Assembly: GCF_004135585.1 (NCBI RefSeq)
Contig: NZ_CP035502.1
Location: forward strand, 124,001 to 188,000
DNA length: 64,000 nucleotides
Direction of reading: 5' to 3'
From: Sphingosinicella sp. BN140058
Lineage (GTDB): Bacteria; Pseudomonadota; Alphaproteobacteria; Sphingomonadales; Sphingomonadaceae
The notes below the pieces were generated by a model. That model was not told the origin of the DNA and did no database searches. It saw only the letters and a list, made by a program, of their open reading frames with translations. This document shows positions 24,936 to 32,851 of the stretch, piece after piece; positions within the stretch are counted from its first letter, which is position 1; each line of letters starts with the position of its first letter. The position numbers and the translations under genes are program-made.

Positions 24936-25472
24936 GTGTCGAATGTTCTGATCGGCGTCATCGGCGTCATTCTCCTGATTGGCTTGGCATTTGGCGCCGT
25001 GTCCAATCTGGGCCCGAAGTTTGAGGAGGCGCGAAGCCATTCCGAGGCGGGGCGTGTCGGTACCGCGCTGCTGCAGCTTAGCGCCGCCGTGGAGTTCCGA
25101 AATCAGGATCATGGGACGAAGCTGCTGGCCGAGGACTCGGCGGCGACGCTCGCTCTGCTCAAGGCAGAAGGCTATCTGCAGGCCTTGCCGCCGAATGCGG
25201 TGAAGCCGGATGGTGCCACCTTTCTGTTTTCGAACGGCGGCTTTGCCGACGGGTCACAGCAGCCGATCGCGTTCACCGCGATGGAGATCGGCACGAGCGA
25301 GCGAGCGCGCAGCGCCTGCCTCGAAATCGAGCGTCGCGCCGGCCACGAGAGCCCGTCATATCTCGACACGAGCACCCTCTGGTCGGCGCACGTCGCGGCT
25401 CATCGCCGTCTCGGCTGCTTCATGAACCAGGGATCATCATCATACCTCGTCTACGCGCCGATCGGCGGCTGA
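24936..25472 (+). CDS. Pilin-like exported protein 1
   Basis: 178 residues with GTG start (MSNVLIGVIGVILLIGLAF). An N-terminal hydrophobic helix is followed by a soluble domain with two conserved Cys near the C-terminus (ACLEIERRAG and LGCFMNQG). The four paralogs share this layout. It resembles mature type IV pilins and PilS-like proteins, whose C-terminal disulfide loop shapes the pilus surface; no leader-peptidase site is seen. Membrane or pilus role is inferred. Confidence 0.55.
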   Translation: MSNVLIGVIGVILLIGLAFGAVSNLGPKFEEARSHSEAGRVGTALLQLSAAVEFRNQDHGTKLLAEDSAATLALLKAEGYLQALPPNAVKPDGATFLFSNGGFADGSQQPIAFTAMEIGTSERARSACLEIERRAGHESPSYLDTSTLWSAHVAAHRRLGCFMNQGSSSYLVYAPIGG

Positions 25473-25496
25473 GGCGTTTGAAGCAGGGAACGGCAA

Positions 25497-26027
25497 GTGT
25501 CGAACGTCATCATTGGGATCATCGGGGTGGTTCTCTTCATCGGTCTGGCGATTGCCGGGGCCGTCTACCTGGGACCGCAATTCACGAACTCGAAGAACGT
25601 CGGCGATATGGCGAAGGTGACAGCTGCCTTGTCCCAAATCGTCTCAGCGGTTGAGCTGCGGCAACAGAGGACCGGCGAGGTCCTGCCGTCGAACACAGAC
25701 ATCAGTCTGCTCGTGTCGGAGGGCTACTTGAAGAGTCTGCCGACGAATCCGTTCGATGCGGCTCGGCCGTACCAACTGTACTCGGATAATGGGGCGAGAG
25801 TGACCAATCAGGCTGTGTTGGTTGTCGGGGTAGACATCGGCTCGTCGGATCGCGCGAAGGACGCGTGCATCGCGCTGGAGCGTCAGGCGGGGATGCAGAG
25901 CATGGCGCATCTTGAGGCCGCCACGGCAGTCGGGATGGGCGCCTGGACCGCGGCCAATCCGCGTCCAGGCTGCTTCTGGCGCCCGCTTGCGGGCTCGCTC
26001 ATGGTCTGGGCGCCTGTGGCAAGCTGA
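25497..26027 (+). CDS. Pilin-like exported protein 2
   Basis: 176 residues with GTG start and MSNVIIGIIGVVLFIGLAI helix. C-terminal Cys pair in ACIALERQAG and PGCFWRPL. It follows the first paralog after 24 bases and AAGCAGGG precedes it, so the two form an operon. Confidence 0.55.
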   Translation: MSNVIIGIIGVVLFIGLAIAGAVYLGPQFTNSKNVGDMAKVTAALSQIVSAVELRQQRTGEVLPSNTDISLLVSEGYLKSLPTNPFDAARPYQLYSDNGARVTNQAVLVVGVDIGSSDRAKDACIALERQAGMQSMAHLEAATAVGMGAWTAANPRPGCFWRPLAGSLMVWAPVAS

Positions 26028-26033
26028 GCGCAT

Positions 26034-26066
26034 GAAAAGCCCCGCTGCCGGAGAGCAGCGGGGATC
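26034..26066. terminator. Bidirectional terminator
   Basis: CCCCGCTGC/GCAGCGGGG stem with AAAAG on one side; serves the pilin pair and the minus gene to the right. Confidence 0.7.
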
Positions 26067-26085
26067 CGTGGTTCCCGAGTTGTGA

Positions 26086-26493
26086 TCAAGCGCTCGCGCG
26101 TGGCGCGTGCCATTTGTTGAGGACTCGCGCGAGCGGCGCCGGATCGGACGGATCGTAGGACCGCAGGTCATGCTTGCCGTCGGTGATCATCGCGATCTCG
26201 TGTGGCATGAGCTCGTCCAGCATCGCTAGGCCTCGGTCTGTGAACGTCAGACGCAGGGCGTCCCGGGCCGCATAGCTATGTTCGCGAATGACGGTCCTCC
26301 CCTGCGCGACGAGTGCTGCCTCAGCTTCCGTGAGGATGCCGCTGTGCGCCTCGAACCCCGTTCGGGCCGGGTCGCCGAGTTCATAGAACGAGTAGGCGAA
26401 GAAGGCGGGGAGCGACCCCTGCGCGCGGCTACGCGCGGCAGCGAAGAGGCCGAGAAGAAGGATCGCGAGGAGGACAATCGAATAGGGGTGCAT
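26086..26493 (-). CDS. Membrane-anchored protein with regulatory-like soluble part
   Basis: 135 residues. N-terminal segment MHPYSIVLLAILLLGLFAA, then a soluble domain (LRLTFTDRGLAMLDEL) that resembles the end of a winged-helix domain. Topology and role are uncertain. Confidence 0.6.
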   Translation of the reverse strand: MHPYSIVLLAILLLGLFAAARSRAQGSLPAFFAYSFYELGDPARTGFEAHSGILTEAEAALVAQGRTVIREHSYAARDALRLTFTDRGLAMLDELMPHEIAMITDGKHDLRSYDPSDPAPLARVLNKWHAPRASA

Positions 26494-26527
26494 CAAGGTC
26501 TCCGGGTTGGCAGTTATCGAGGCGGGC

Positions 26528-27142
26528 TCAAGCCGCGAGGCGGAAGAAGCCAACCGGCAGGTCGGCTTCGAACACGCGGGCGCCAGCGGCGAGCTGCGTC
26601 AGCAGGAACCCCAGCACGTTCCGGCCGATCAGCACGGCGCCGCGCGGCTCCGCACCCCAGAAGCGATCGCGCATCGAGAGTTCGACGATCTGGCGTCCGC
26701 CGGCGTTCGCCAGCGCGAGCTGAAAGCGCTCACTCTGCAGCTTGCAGGTGAGCGCAAACGCCATCGCCAGCAGGTTCATCTGCTCCCAGTCGGGCCGGGT
26801 CTCTTTCTTGCGCGTGTAAGCGAGGTCCTTCGCTGCCCACGCGGTCGGCGCGTGCCGGATCTGCTCCTGGAACTCAGGCAGGTGCGGGAACCGCAGCGCC
26901 TGGTACAGAGCCTCGGACGAGCCCCAGCGCAGACCGAAGGCGTAGATCGGCATGCCGTTGGCCATATTGCCGAGCGCGCCATGCTCGTCCTTCGCCTTGC
27001 AGAAGACGGCGCAGACGTCCTTCTGGAAGGTGGCGACGGCCGGGATCCGGAGGTCGAAGGCCACCGGAGCGGCGGTAGGAGCGGCGATCGCCATCGAAGT
27101 GGCGACGGCAGCGGATAGCGGACGCGAGCGACCAAAGGCCAT
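26528..27142 (-). CDS. NADAR-family protein
   Basis: 204 residues. The block from about residue 45 on matches the NADAR (YbiA-like) pattern: F..A..E.G.LGNM......G..W.S.EALYQALRFPHL, then (A)AK...Y and RKKETRPDW. NADAR proteins have been shown to remove ADP-ribose from nucleic acids or to act in riboflavin/NAD-related repair. A GGGAGGAAATT ribosome-binding site supports the ATG; the first 35 residues are Ala-rich and not usual for the family. It lies between two pilin-like operons. No DarT partner is visible. Confidence 0.75.
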   Translation of the reverse strand: MAFGRSRPLSAAVATSMAIAAPTAAPVAFDLRIPAVATFQKDVCAVFCKAKDEHGALGNMANGMPIYAFGLRWGSSEALYQALRFPHLPEFQEQIRHAPTAWAAKDLAYTRKKETRPDWEQMNLLAMAFALTCKLQSERFQLALANAGGRQIVELSMRDRFWGAEPRGAVLIGRNVLGFLLTQLAAGARVFEADLPVGFFRLAA

Positions 27143-27239
27143 AATTTCCTCCCGATTTAAGCTTCAGGCGGCTTCGGAAGGATCTTAGATCTGACTATGC
27201 TTGCGTCGCATCCTCGCTCGCCGGAGGAACGCAAACGCC

Positions 27240-27539
27240 CTATTCGAGGTCGGGCCGCTCCCTGGTCCACTCGGCAAAACCATTGCAGACCTGCGGCCTC
27301 GAACCGTCGACCGTCTCATGGCAGCCCCAGATGACGCTCTCGCCGGCCGACAGGCGCCCGGCAAGCCGCGCTTTAAGGATGTCGGCGGCTCGCTGCTCCG
27401 ATTCCGTGAGGCCGTCGCCGAACGGGCATTTGTCACAGCGGGTCGCGCGAATGTCTGGTGGGCGATCGATGGCAATCACCCTGGTAGCGGGAGCGAACAT
27501 GGCGCGCAGCGCCGCAAGCGGATCGTGAGCTTCAGTCAT
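27240..27539 (-). CDS. Small Cys-containing protein, unrecognised
   Basis: 99 residues; RCDKCPFGDGLTESEQRAADI and a later WGC..VCNG pair suggest a metal site. Start follows GAGGACTCC. Reads into the next gene's leader. Confidence 0.6.
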   Translation of the reverse strand: MTEAHDPLAALRAMFAPATRVIAIDRPPDIRATRCDKCPFGDGLTESEQRAADILKARLAGRLSAGESVIWGCHETVDGSRPQVCNGFAEWTRERPDLE

Positions 27540-27567
27540 GGAGTCCTCTGGATTTGCCTTGAAATGT

Positions 27568-28584
27568 TCAGGAGCCTACCTCGGCCCAATCGCCGTCCTC
27601 GCGACAGGCGATAGTGTAGAGATCCTCGGTTTGGCCTGGCAGCGCACACTGCCCAACGGCGAACCGGTCTGCGCTGAAGTGCCAGCCGGCGAACTGCCAC
27701 ACCGCCTTGCGATGCCCTGACGGGAGAACCTCCCAAATCAGGATGCGGTCGCTCTCTGGGTCCGGACCTCCGTTCTCGTCGAACGTCTCTCGCAGCAGGT
27801 CGAGCGCGCTTGCGAGCGACGGGTGAGCGGTGTCGACGGCGCGATCGTCATGATGCTCGATGACATAGGCGGTGGGACGCTTCGGATCTTCGGCGCCCGA
27901 CAGGAGGAGGCGAACGGTCTGGGTGCTGTCGGCGGCGAGGCGCGCCTTAGCCGCCTCCGAGATGTCGGCTGGCACGCGATAGGCCTGGCCCCCGCGGTCA
28001 GCGCCGGGGTTGGCGAGCCAGCGGAGATATCCGGCGTCGACCGTGCTGAGCCGCTGGCCACGGTGCTTGCCGAAGTTGAGAACCGGATCAACGATGTCGG
28101 CGCCCTGATCGTGAAAGACGAGGGACGTCGTCGTAGGTTCCGCCTGTTCGATGAAGGAGATCGGGACCCAGGCGATGGGGTCTGGCCCGCTCTCGCTGAG
28201 GCGGGTGCCCTGAAGATTGTGCCAGCTACGCTCCGGACCCTCCCAGGTCGCGGACATGATTTCGGTCTCGATCGTGATGTAACCGCTGGGGCGCTTGATC
28301 AGGACGTGATCTCCGATCTGCGGCAGCCCCATCGCGGAGGCGCTGATCCAGTCGAGGTCGTCGAACTGGCGGATCTCGGTCCAGGCGAACGGGAGTTCGC
28401 CGCTCTCGCCGAGGTGATCATTGGCGACGGTGCGCCACGGGGCGAGAGGATGTTGAGCCGCATACGTCGCGGTCCGGTAATCGGTGCGGCCATGGTACAT
28501 GCCGCTCGAGCGGGCGGCCAGAACGACCAGGCTCGCCCAAGGAAGGGTGACGGTGACGGAGGTCCAGGTGACGTGCTTTTGCAT
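27568..28584 (-). CDS. Protein with an exonuclease-X-like C-terminal-type motif
   Basis: 338 residues. The sequence LNFGKHRGQRLSTVDAGYLRWLANPGA at about residues 177-203 fits the short DUF3820/ExoX C-terminal motif (FGK..G..L..V...YL.WL), seen in proteins acting with nucleic acids. The rest (N-terminal 170, C-terminal 120) is not recognised. Start MQKHVTW follows AGGAAATCGACG. Confidence 0.5.
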   Translation of the reverse strand: MQKHVTWTSVTVTLPWASLVVLAARSSGMYHGRTDYRTATYAAQHPLAPWRTVANDHLGESGELPFAWTEIRQFDDLDWISASAMGLPQIGDHVLIKRPSGYITIETEIMSATWEGPERSWHNLQGTRLSESGPDPIAWVPISFIEQAEPTTTSLVFHDQGADIVDPVLNFGKHRGQRLSTVDAGYLRWLANPGADRGGQAYRVPADISEAAKARLAADSTQTVRLLLSGAEDPKRPTAYVIEHHDDRAVDTAHPSLASALDLLRETFDENGGPDPESDRILIWEVLPSGHRKAVWQFAGWHFSADRFAVGQCALPGQTEDLYTIACREDGDWAEVGS

Positions 28585-28696
28585 CGTCGATTTCCTTCTC
28601 ATGATGGGGTTCGACAGGAGATCCCGGTGAGAATGGGGGACGAGTGCCGCGCAGGCGGCGAAGTCCCGACGAGCTGTTTCGCTCGGCGGGATCCGC

Positions 28697-28852
28697 TTAG
28701 ATGTCGCCGACCGCCACGCGCTTCAGATAATCGAGCGCTTCATGCTCGAGGTTCTTCGAATGGATGAAGTCCGTCAGAGCTCGGATGACGGTCTCATTGC
28801 TGAGCCCTTCGTCAAAGGCGAGAGAGGAAACATCGTTGTACAGGTCGTCCAT
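28697..28852 (-). CDS. Small unrecognised protein
   Basis: 51 residues (MDDLYNDVSSLAFDEGLSN), acidic and helical. The ATG is set by GGAAAGATCC; an upstream in-frame ATG gives 80 residues but has no clear ribosome-binding site. Confidence 0.55.
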   Translation of the reverse strand: MDDLYNDVSSLAFDEGLSNETVIRALTDFIHSKNLEHEALDYLKRVAVGDI

Positions 28853-28947
28853 GAGGATCTTTCCGGTGAGAGGATGATGGTGAGAGGCCAACAGCGGGAA
28901 GTTTTCCTCCAGCGACCTGGCTCCGCAAACCTCGACCATGCGCAGGG

Positions 28948-28964
28948 AAAAGATCCAGATGACA
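28948..28964. promoter_or_regulatory. AAAAGATCCAGATGACA element
   Basis: Second copy of the 17-base element found before the first pilin-like gene. Confidence 0.5.
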
Positions 28965-29028
28965 GCCTGTCGGGTAAGGGATAAGGTTCCAGCCGCGCAG
29001 AGAGCGCGTCCACGCCAGCGGGGTAGTT

Positions 29029-29565
29029 GTGTCGAACGTCATCATCGGGATCATCGGAGTGATCCTGTTCATCGGCCTGGCTATCGCTGGGGCCGTTCAT
29101 CTCGGGCCAAGATTTACCGGTGCTCGCACGGTCAGTGACGCGGCGCGCATCATGGCGCAGTTGGAGCAGATCAACGCAGCGATCGAGGCGCGACAGCAGC
29201 GCACGGGCGAGGTGCTAGAGGGGCCGAATGCGACAGTCGACCAGCTTGTAGCTGAGGGCTACCTGAAGAGCGCGCCGATCAACATTTTCCCCGGAAATTC
29301 CATCACGATCTGGGCCAATGGCAACAATGCTGCCTCCACAGGACCCGTGGTTCGTATCAACTACCGGATGGACCTAACCGACCGGGCCAAACAGATCTGC
29401 TTGGAGATCGAGCGGCGCGCCGGTTTTGAAAACCCGGATACCATCGAGAACGCCACATATACTCAGACGCATGAGGCCGCGAACCCATCCCGGCGTCCCG
29501 CTTGCATTCGGAACCAGAATGGTAACAGCTACGTCGTCTATAAGCCGGTCGGCGACGGATTTTGA
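29029..29565 (+). CDS. Pilin-like exported protein 3
   Basis: 178 residues, GTG start, MSNVIIGIIGVILFIGLAI helix almost identical to paralog 2. Cys pair in ICLEIERRAG and ACIRNQNG. Same interpretation as paralogs 1 and 2. Confidence 0.55.
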   Translation: MSNVIIGIIGVILFIGLAIAGAVHLGPRFTGARTVSDAARIMAQLEQINAAIEARQQRTGEVLEGPNATVDQLVAEGYLKSAPINIFPGNSITIWANGNNAASTGPVVRINYRMDLTDRAKQICLEIERRAGFENPDTIENATYTQTHEAANPSRRPACIRNQNGNSYVVYKPVGDGF

Positions 29566-29634
29566 ACGTGTCCACATCGTTCAACGAGGCCGAAGCCAGC
29601 GCACCGGGAGACCGGTTCGAATCAGGAGATCTTT

Positions 29635-30186
29635 GTGTCTAATGTGCTCATGGGCATTCTGGGAGTCATTCTGTTCATTGGTATGGCGTTGACCGGCGCC
29701 AGCTACTTTGGAGAGAACGTGCAAGACGGTCAGGCGCAAGCCAAGGCGACACGGATCGCGGCTGACTTCGCGCTGATTGGGCAGGCGGTTCAGGATCGAG
29801 TATATGCCACTGGCACAATGCAAGCGGCGGAAGCCTCGCAGGCGACCGCCGGAGCTAGAGTCGCAAGTCTGGTCACGGACGGCTACCTGAAGTCGACGCC
29901 GGCGCCGCCCGTAGGCTCCAGCATCTATCAATTGCTCGACCGAACAGCCGGCACCAACGGTCAGGCTGCGGCGTTCCTAGTGCTCAGTATCGGGAGTACG
30001 AGCGAAGCACGCGCAACTTGCTACGCCTTGGAGCGCTTATCCGGCCAAAGCGGGACTTTGCCGCATATCGAATCGGGTGAAGCGGACCTGGGAGGAGCGA
30101 TGCGGTCTCGCCCTCGCGCCGGTTGTTTCAGGTCGATCACCTATAACGCGTATCTCGCCTATACCCCCGTCGGTTCGTCGGTCTGA
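29635..30186 (+). CDS. Pilin-like exported protein 4
   Basis: 183 residues, GTG start, MSNVLMGILGVILFIGMAL helix. Cys pair in TCYALERLSG and GCFRSITYN. It follows paralog 3 after 69 bases with AGGAGATCTTT before the GTG. Confidence 0.55.
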   Translation: MSNVLMGILGVILFIGMALTGASYFGENVQDGQAQAKATRIAADFALIGQAVQDRVYATGTMQAAEASQATAGARVASLVTDGYLKSTPAPPVGSSIYQLLDRTAGTNGQAAAFLVLSIGSTSEARATCYALERLSGQSGTLPHIESGEADLGGAMRSRPRAGCFRSITYNAYLAYTPVGSSV

Positions 30187-30245
30187 TGTGGGCAAGAGGC
30201 ACAGTCTCGCAGCCGTGATTTCTCCGGCGGGAGGCGGCGTGTCGG

Positions 30246-30563
30246 CTAGGCCATGATGGTCGGCGCAAGCCGGACCCCAGCGGCGGTTCTGCTCCGCGGC
30301 GCGGTTGCGACAATGCGAGTTGCGCGGCCATAAGCAGCGGCGGCTATCGCGAGTGCGTTATGATCGCGAAAGATGGTGCTCTGCAGGATCGCGATATCGG
30401 CGGCTGCCAGGTTTTGGCGGGCCGTGTAGGCATCATGGACGGGCAGGGACGAGGCTGCGGTTGCCAGGGCAGCTCTTTCGGCCGCGATGTCGTTCTGGAG
30501 ACCACGAGCTCGAGCTGCGACTGCGATGGCCGAGGAGGCGAAGGCCGGAGTAGCGCTAATCAT
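30246..30563 (-). CDS. Ala-rich helical protein
   Basis: 105 residues, nearly all helical (ASSAIAVAARARGLQNDIAAERAALATAA). Probably coiled coil. Start follows GGAGACATGAA. Confidence 0.6.
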   Translation of the reverse strand: MISATPAFASSAIAVAARARGLQNDIAAERAALATAASSLPVHDAYTARQNLAAADIAILQSTIFRDHNALAIAAAAYGRATRIVATAPRSRTAAGVRLAPTIMA

Positions 30564-30669
30564 TTCATGTCTCCGATGAGCTTTGCCCAAGCCAAACGAA
30601 CGCACGTCCTGCCTGTCATACGCCAGCAGCTCGGCCAGTGTTTCCTGCTCAGTCGGCGCGAGTGACAGA

Positions 30670-30707
30670 GAGAAGCCCGCCGCGGCGGTGCCGGGCGGGC
30701 TTCTTCT
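30670..30707 (-). terminator. Intrinsic terminator
   Basis: AGAAGCCCGCCCGGC/GCGGCGGGCTTCT stem, on the minus strand followed by CTC, and also bidirectional. Confidence 0.75.
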
Positions 30708-30726
30708 CGTACGATCGCTGTCGGGC

Positions 30727-31005
30727 TTAGGCGGCGGCCGTGGCGGCCGGCTTCGGGAAGCCGAGGACCCGCAGGGTGCCGCCATCGCGCTGGAGCAGCA
30801 GCTCGACCTTGCGACCCTTCTTGAGCTTGCTCTTCACCGCTGCGTGCGCCGGGCCGAAGGCCATAACGGTCGCGATGTTGGTGCGGCCGGCGGCCTCGAC
30901 GGTGGCGCCGCCCAGGTAGGCGTACGGCTCGTTCTTGGAAGAGCGGCGGGTCGAAACGGAGGCGGGGGTGACGATGGCGACGAAAGAGGGAACGAACTTG
31001 CTCAT
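30727..31005 (-). CDS. Small beta-rich protein of the GGTLRV(V/I)GFPK family, divergent member
   Basis: 92 residues starting MSKFVPSFVAIVTPASVSTR. Shares VE(A/T)R or similar, AYLGGA..EA.GR.N..TVMAFG, KGRKVELLLQRDGGTLRV and LGFPK with the neighbour at 32433 and, more weakly, with the five 107-residue copies. A short, basic, strand-rich fold is likely; function unknown. Confidence 0.7.
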   Translation of the reverse strand: MSKFVPSFVAIVTPASVSTRRSSKNEPYAYLGGATVEAAGRTNIATVMAFGPAHAAVKSKLKKGRKVELLLQRDGGTLRVLGFPKPAATAAA

Positions 31006-31050
31006 GATGGGTGCCTTCTTCTGATTTCATCCCCGTCGTCGGGGACACTC
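31006..31050 (-). promoter_or_regulatory. Hairpin leader, second type
   Basis: TCCCCG/CGGGGA stem followed by ATGAAATCAGAAGAAGG and then ATG. Masks a GGGGATGAAA motif but a separate ribosome-binding site follows. Confidence 0.65.
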
Positions 31051-31171
31051 TCCCTTCCCAAATTTCGAGAGAGAGCCGGCCGGCGCGGGAGCGCTCGGCC
31101 GGGAAGAAGTCGGCGGCTGTGCCGCGAGGCTTATCGGATCATCGGCGCGAAGCCGGGATCGTCAATCCGCG

Positions 31172-32260
31172 CTACACCGCGAGATAATAGCGGGTGTAGC
31201 GCTTCTCCCCTTCGCGTCGGAGAATGCCCCTGTCGGCGAGGTCGGCAAGGTCCCGGGTCGTGGTGGGAACTGTCGCGCCCGTGATTTTGATGTAATTCTG
31301 GGCACTGAGCCCGCCTTTGAATCCGTCGGGACCAGCATCGAACAGCCTGAGCACGGCCTTGCGCTGGCGGGCGTTCAGGGTGGTCATGTGAGTGTCGAGG
31401 AGTCGGGTCTTCATGATGATGAAGCGGATCCGTTCAATCGTGCGCGCTTGCGCAGCTAGGGCGGTTTCCGCGAACCATGTGAGCCAGTCGTGGACTGATC
31501 CACCTTTCTGGGCGGCGTTTAGCGCGTCATAGTACGCAACTTTGTTCCTGGTGATGATCTCGGAGAGCATGGAGATCGGCGGCGCGCCAATGGCCTGGCC
31601 GAGGGCCTTTTGGGAGATCGACCGGCCGATGCGGCCATTGCCATCCTCGAATGCGTGGACGGTCTCGTACCAGAGATGCGCGAGGCCGGCGCGGGTGAGC
31701 GCCGGGACGTTCTCTCGGCTCGCGTTGAACCAGAGCAGGAACCGCGCCATTTCGTGTGGCACGGCGCTGGAAGGCGGCGCCTCGTAGTGGACGGTGCGGT
31801 CGTGGTCGGGACCCGAGACGACCTGCATCGGGGAGGGATCGGTGCGGTAGCGCCCAACCTCGTCGACATCGCTCCGCCCGGCGACGACGAGGCGGTGCCA
31901 CTGGCAGAGCATCTCCTCGGTCAGCGGGTCTTCGAATGACTTACCGATGTGGGTCATCATCTCTGCTATGCCAGCCTCACGCGGGTGGGAACGGCCGGCG
32001 GCCATCAGGCCCATGTGCCTGCGGAGCGACGATTGCACGCTCGCTCGATCGAGGACCTCGCCTTCGATGGCAGAGGTTTCGACTGCCTCTTCCTCGAAGA
32101 GGCTGATCTTGATGGCGGTCTTGTCGGACGGCGAGAGATAATCCAGATTGGCAACTGCGAGGCCGCCAAGATGAAGGAAGCGATCCTCCAAGGGCCGTAG
32201 CCGAGCAGCGTCGTACTGGAATTCAGGCCAGGTCGACTTCTGCCAGATCCAAACAGGCAT
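31172..32260 (-). CDS. Fic-domain AMP-transferase-like protein
   Basis: 362 residues. Fic core motif HAFEDGNGRIGR near residue 197, and ETSAIEGE near 60, which fits the inhibitory (S/T)xxxE(G/N) helix of class II Fic proteins. Fic enzymes usually transfer AMP to a hydroxyl of a target protein; the inhibitory helix blocks ATP. The C-terminus (RRKAVLRLFDAG..YIKITGATVPTTTRDLADLADRGIL) is a winged-helix DNA-binding domain often attached to class II Fic. Start MPVWIW chosen after the upstream MRNRGVGR, which lies near the operators. Autoregulation is likely because palindromes lie upstream. Confidence 0.85.
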   Translation of the reverse strand: MPVWIWQKSTWPEFQYDAARLRPLEDRFLHLGGLAVANLDYLSPSDKTAIKISLFEEEAVETSAIEGEVLDRASVQSSLRRHMGLMAAGRSHPREAGIAEMMTHIGKSFEDPLTEEMLCQWHRLVVAGRSDVDEVGRYRTDPSPMQVVSGPDHDRTVHYEAPPSSAVPHEMARFLLWFNASRENVPALTRAGLAHLWYETVHAFEDGNGRIGRSISQKALGQAIGAPPISMLSEIITRNKVAYYDALNAAQKGGSVHDWLTWFAETALAAQARTIERIRFIIMKTRLLDTHMTTLNARQRKAVLRLFDAGPDGFKGGLSAQNYIKITGATVPTTTRDLADLADRGILRREGEKRYTRYYLAV

Positions 32261-32273
32261 ACGTCCCACTCCT

Positions 32274-32310
32274 CTATTCCTCATTCATACCGGCATTCCA
32301 TGAGGAATAG
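32274..32310. promoter_or_regulatory. Inverted-repeat operator 1
   Basis: CTATTCCTCAT and ATGAGGAATAG, perfect 11-bp arms. Likely binding site of the Fic protein's own winged-helix domain. Confidence 0.6.
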
Positions 32311-32319
32311 AACGGCTTT

Positions 32320-32354
32320 CTATTCCTCATCCTGAAACTGGCGGTTTCAGGATG
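32320..32354. promoter_or_regulatory. Inverted-repeat operator 2
   Basis: CTATTCCTCAT recurs, and CATCCTGAAAC / GTTTCAGGATG forms a perfect 11-bp inverted repeat overlapping it. Confidence 0.6.
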
Positions 32355-32382
32355 AGCCCGGGTTTCGTCAGCTCCGGTGAAA

Positions 32383-32417
32383 GAGAAACCCCGCTGCGGG
32401 GAGGCAGCGGGGTTGTC
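32383..32417 (-). terminator. Intrinsic terminator
   Basis: AACCCCGCTGC/GCAGCGGGGTT stem followed by TCTCTTTC on the minus strand. Confidence 0.75.
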
Positions 32418-32432
32418 TCGCGTGCGCGCTGC

Positions 32433-32708
32433 TCAGGCGGCCTGCGCGGCGGGCTTGGGGAAGCCGATGACGCGCAGGGTGCCGCCGTCGCGCTGGAGCA
32501 CGAGCTCGATCTTGCGGCCCTTCTTGAGCTTGCTCTTCACTGCCGCGTGCGCCGGTCCGAAGACCATCACGGTCGCGATGTTGGTGCGACCGGCCGCCTC
32601 GATTTTGGCGCCGCCGAGATAAGCGTACGGCTTGTCCGCGGAGGAACGACGGGTGGAGACGGACGCCGGGGTGACGAAAGCGACGAAGGAAGGAACGAAC
32701 TTGCTCAC
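32433..32708 (-). CDS. Small beta-rich protein of the GGTLRV family, divergent member
   Basis: 91 residues (GTG start), MSKFVPSFVAFVTPASVSTR, with nearly the same residues as the 92-residue neighbour at 30727. Likely a recent duplicate. Shared leader type 2 upstream. Confidence 0.7.
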   Translation of the reverse strand: MSKFVPSFVAFVTPASVSTRRSSADKPYAYLGGAKIEAAGRTNIATVMVFGPAHAAVKSKLKKGRKIELVLQRDGGTLRVIGFPKPAAQAA

Positions 32709-32752
32709 GATGGGAACCTCTTCTGATTTCATCCCCGTCATCGGGGACACCT
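32709..32752 (-). promoter_or_regulatory. Hairpin leader, second type
   Basis: TCCCCG/CGGGGA stem, GATGAAATCAGAAGAGG, then GTG. Confidence 0.65.
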
Positions 32753-32851
32753 GCTTTGATTCGATCTGAATTGGCCAGGCTCACGGGAGCGGAGGCGATC
32801 AGTGAGGGAGGCCTGGGGCGCAGGCCGTACGGCTCCTTCGTTCGACGGCTG

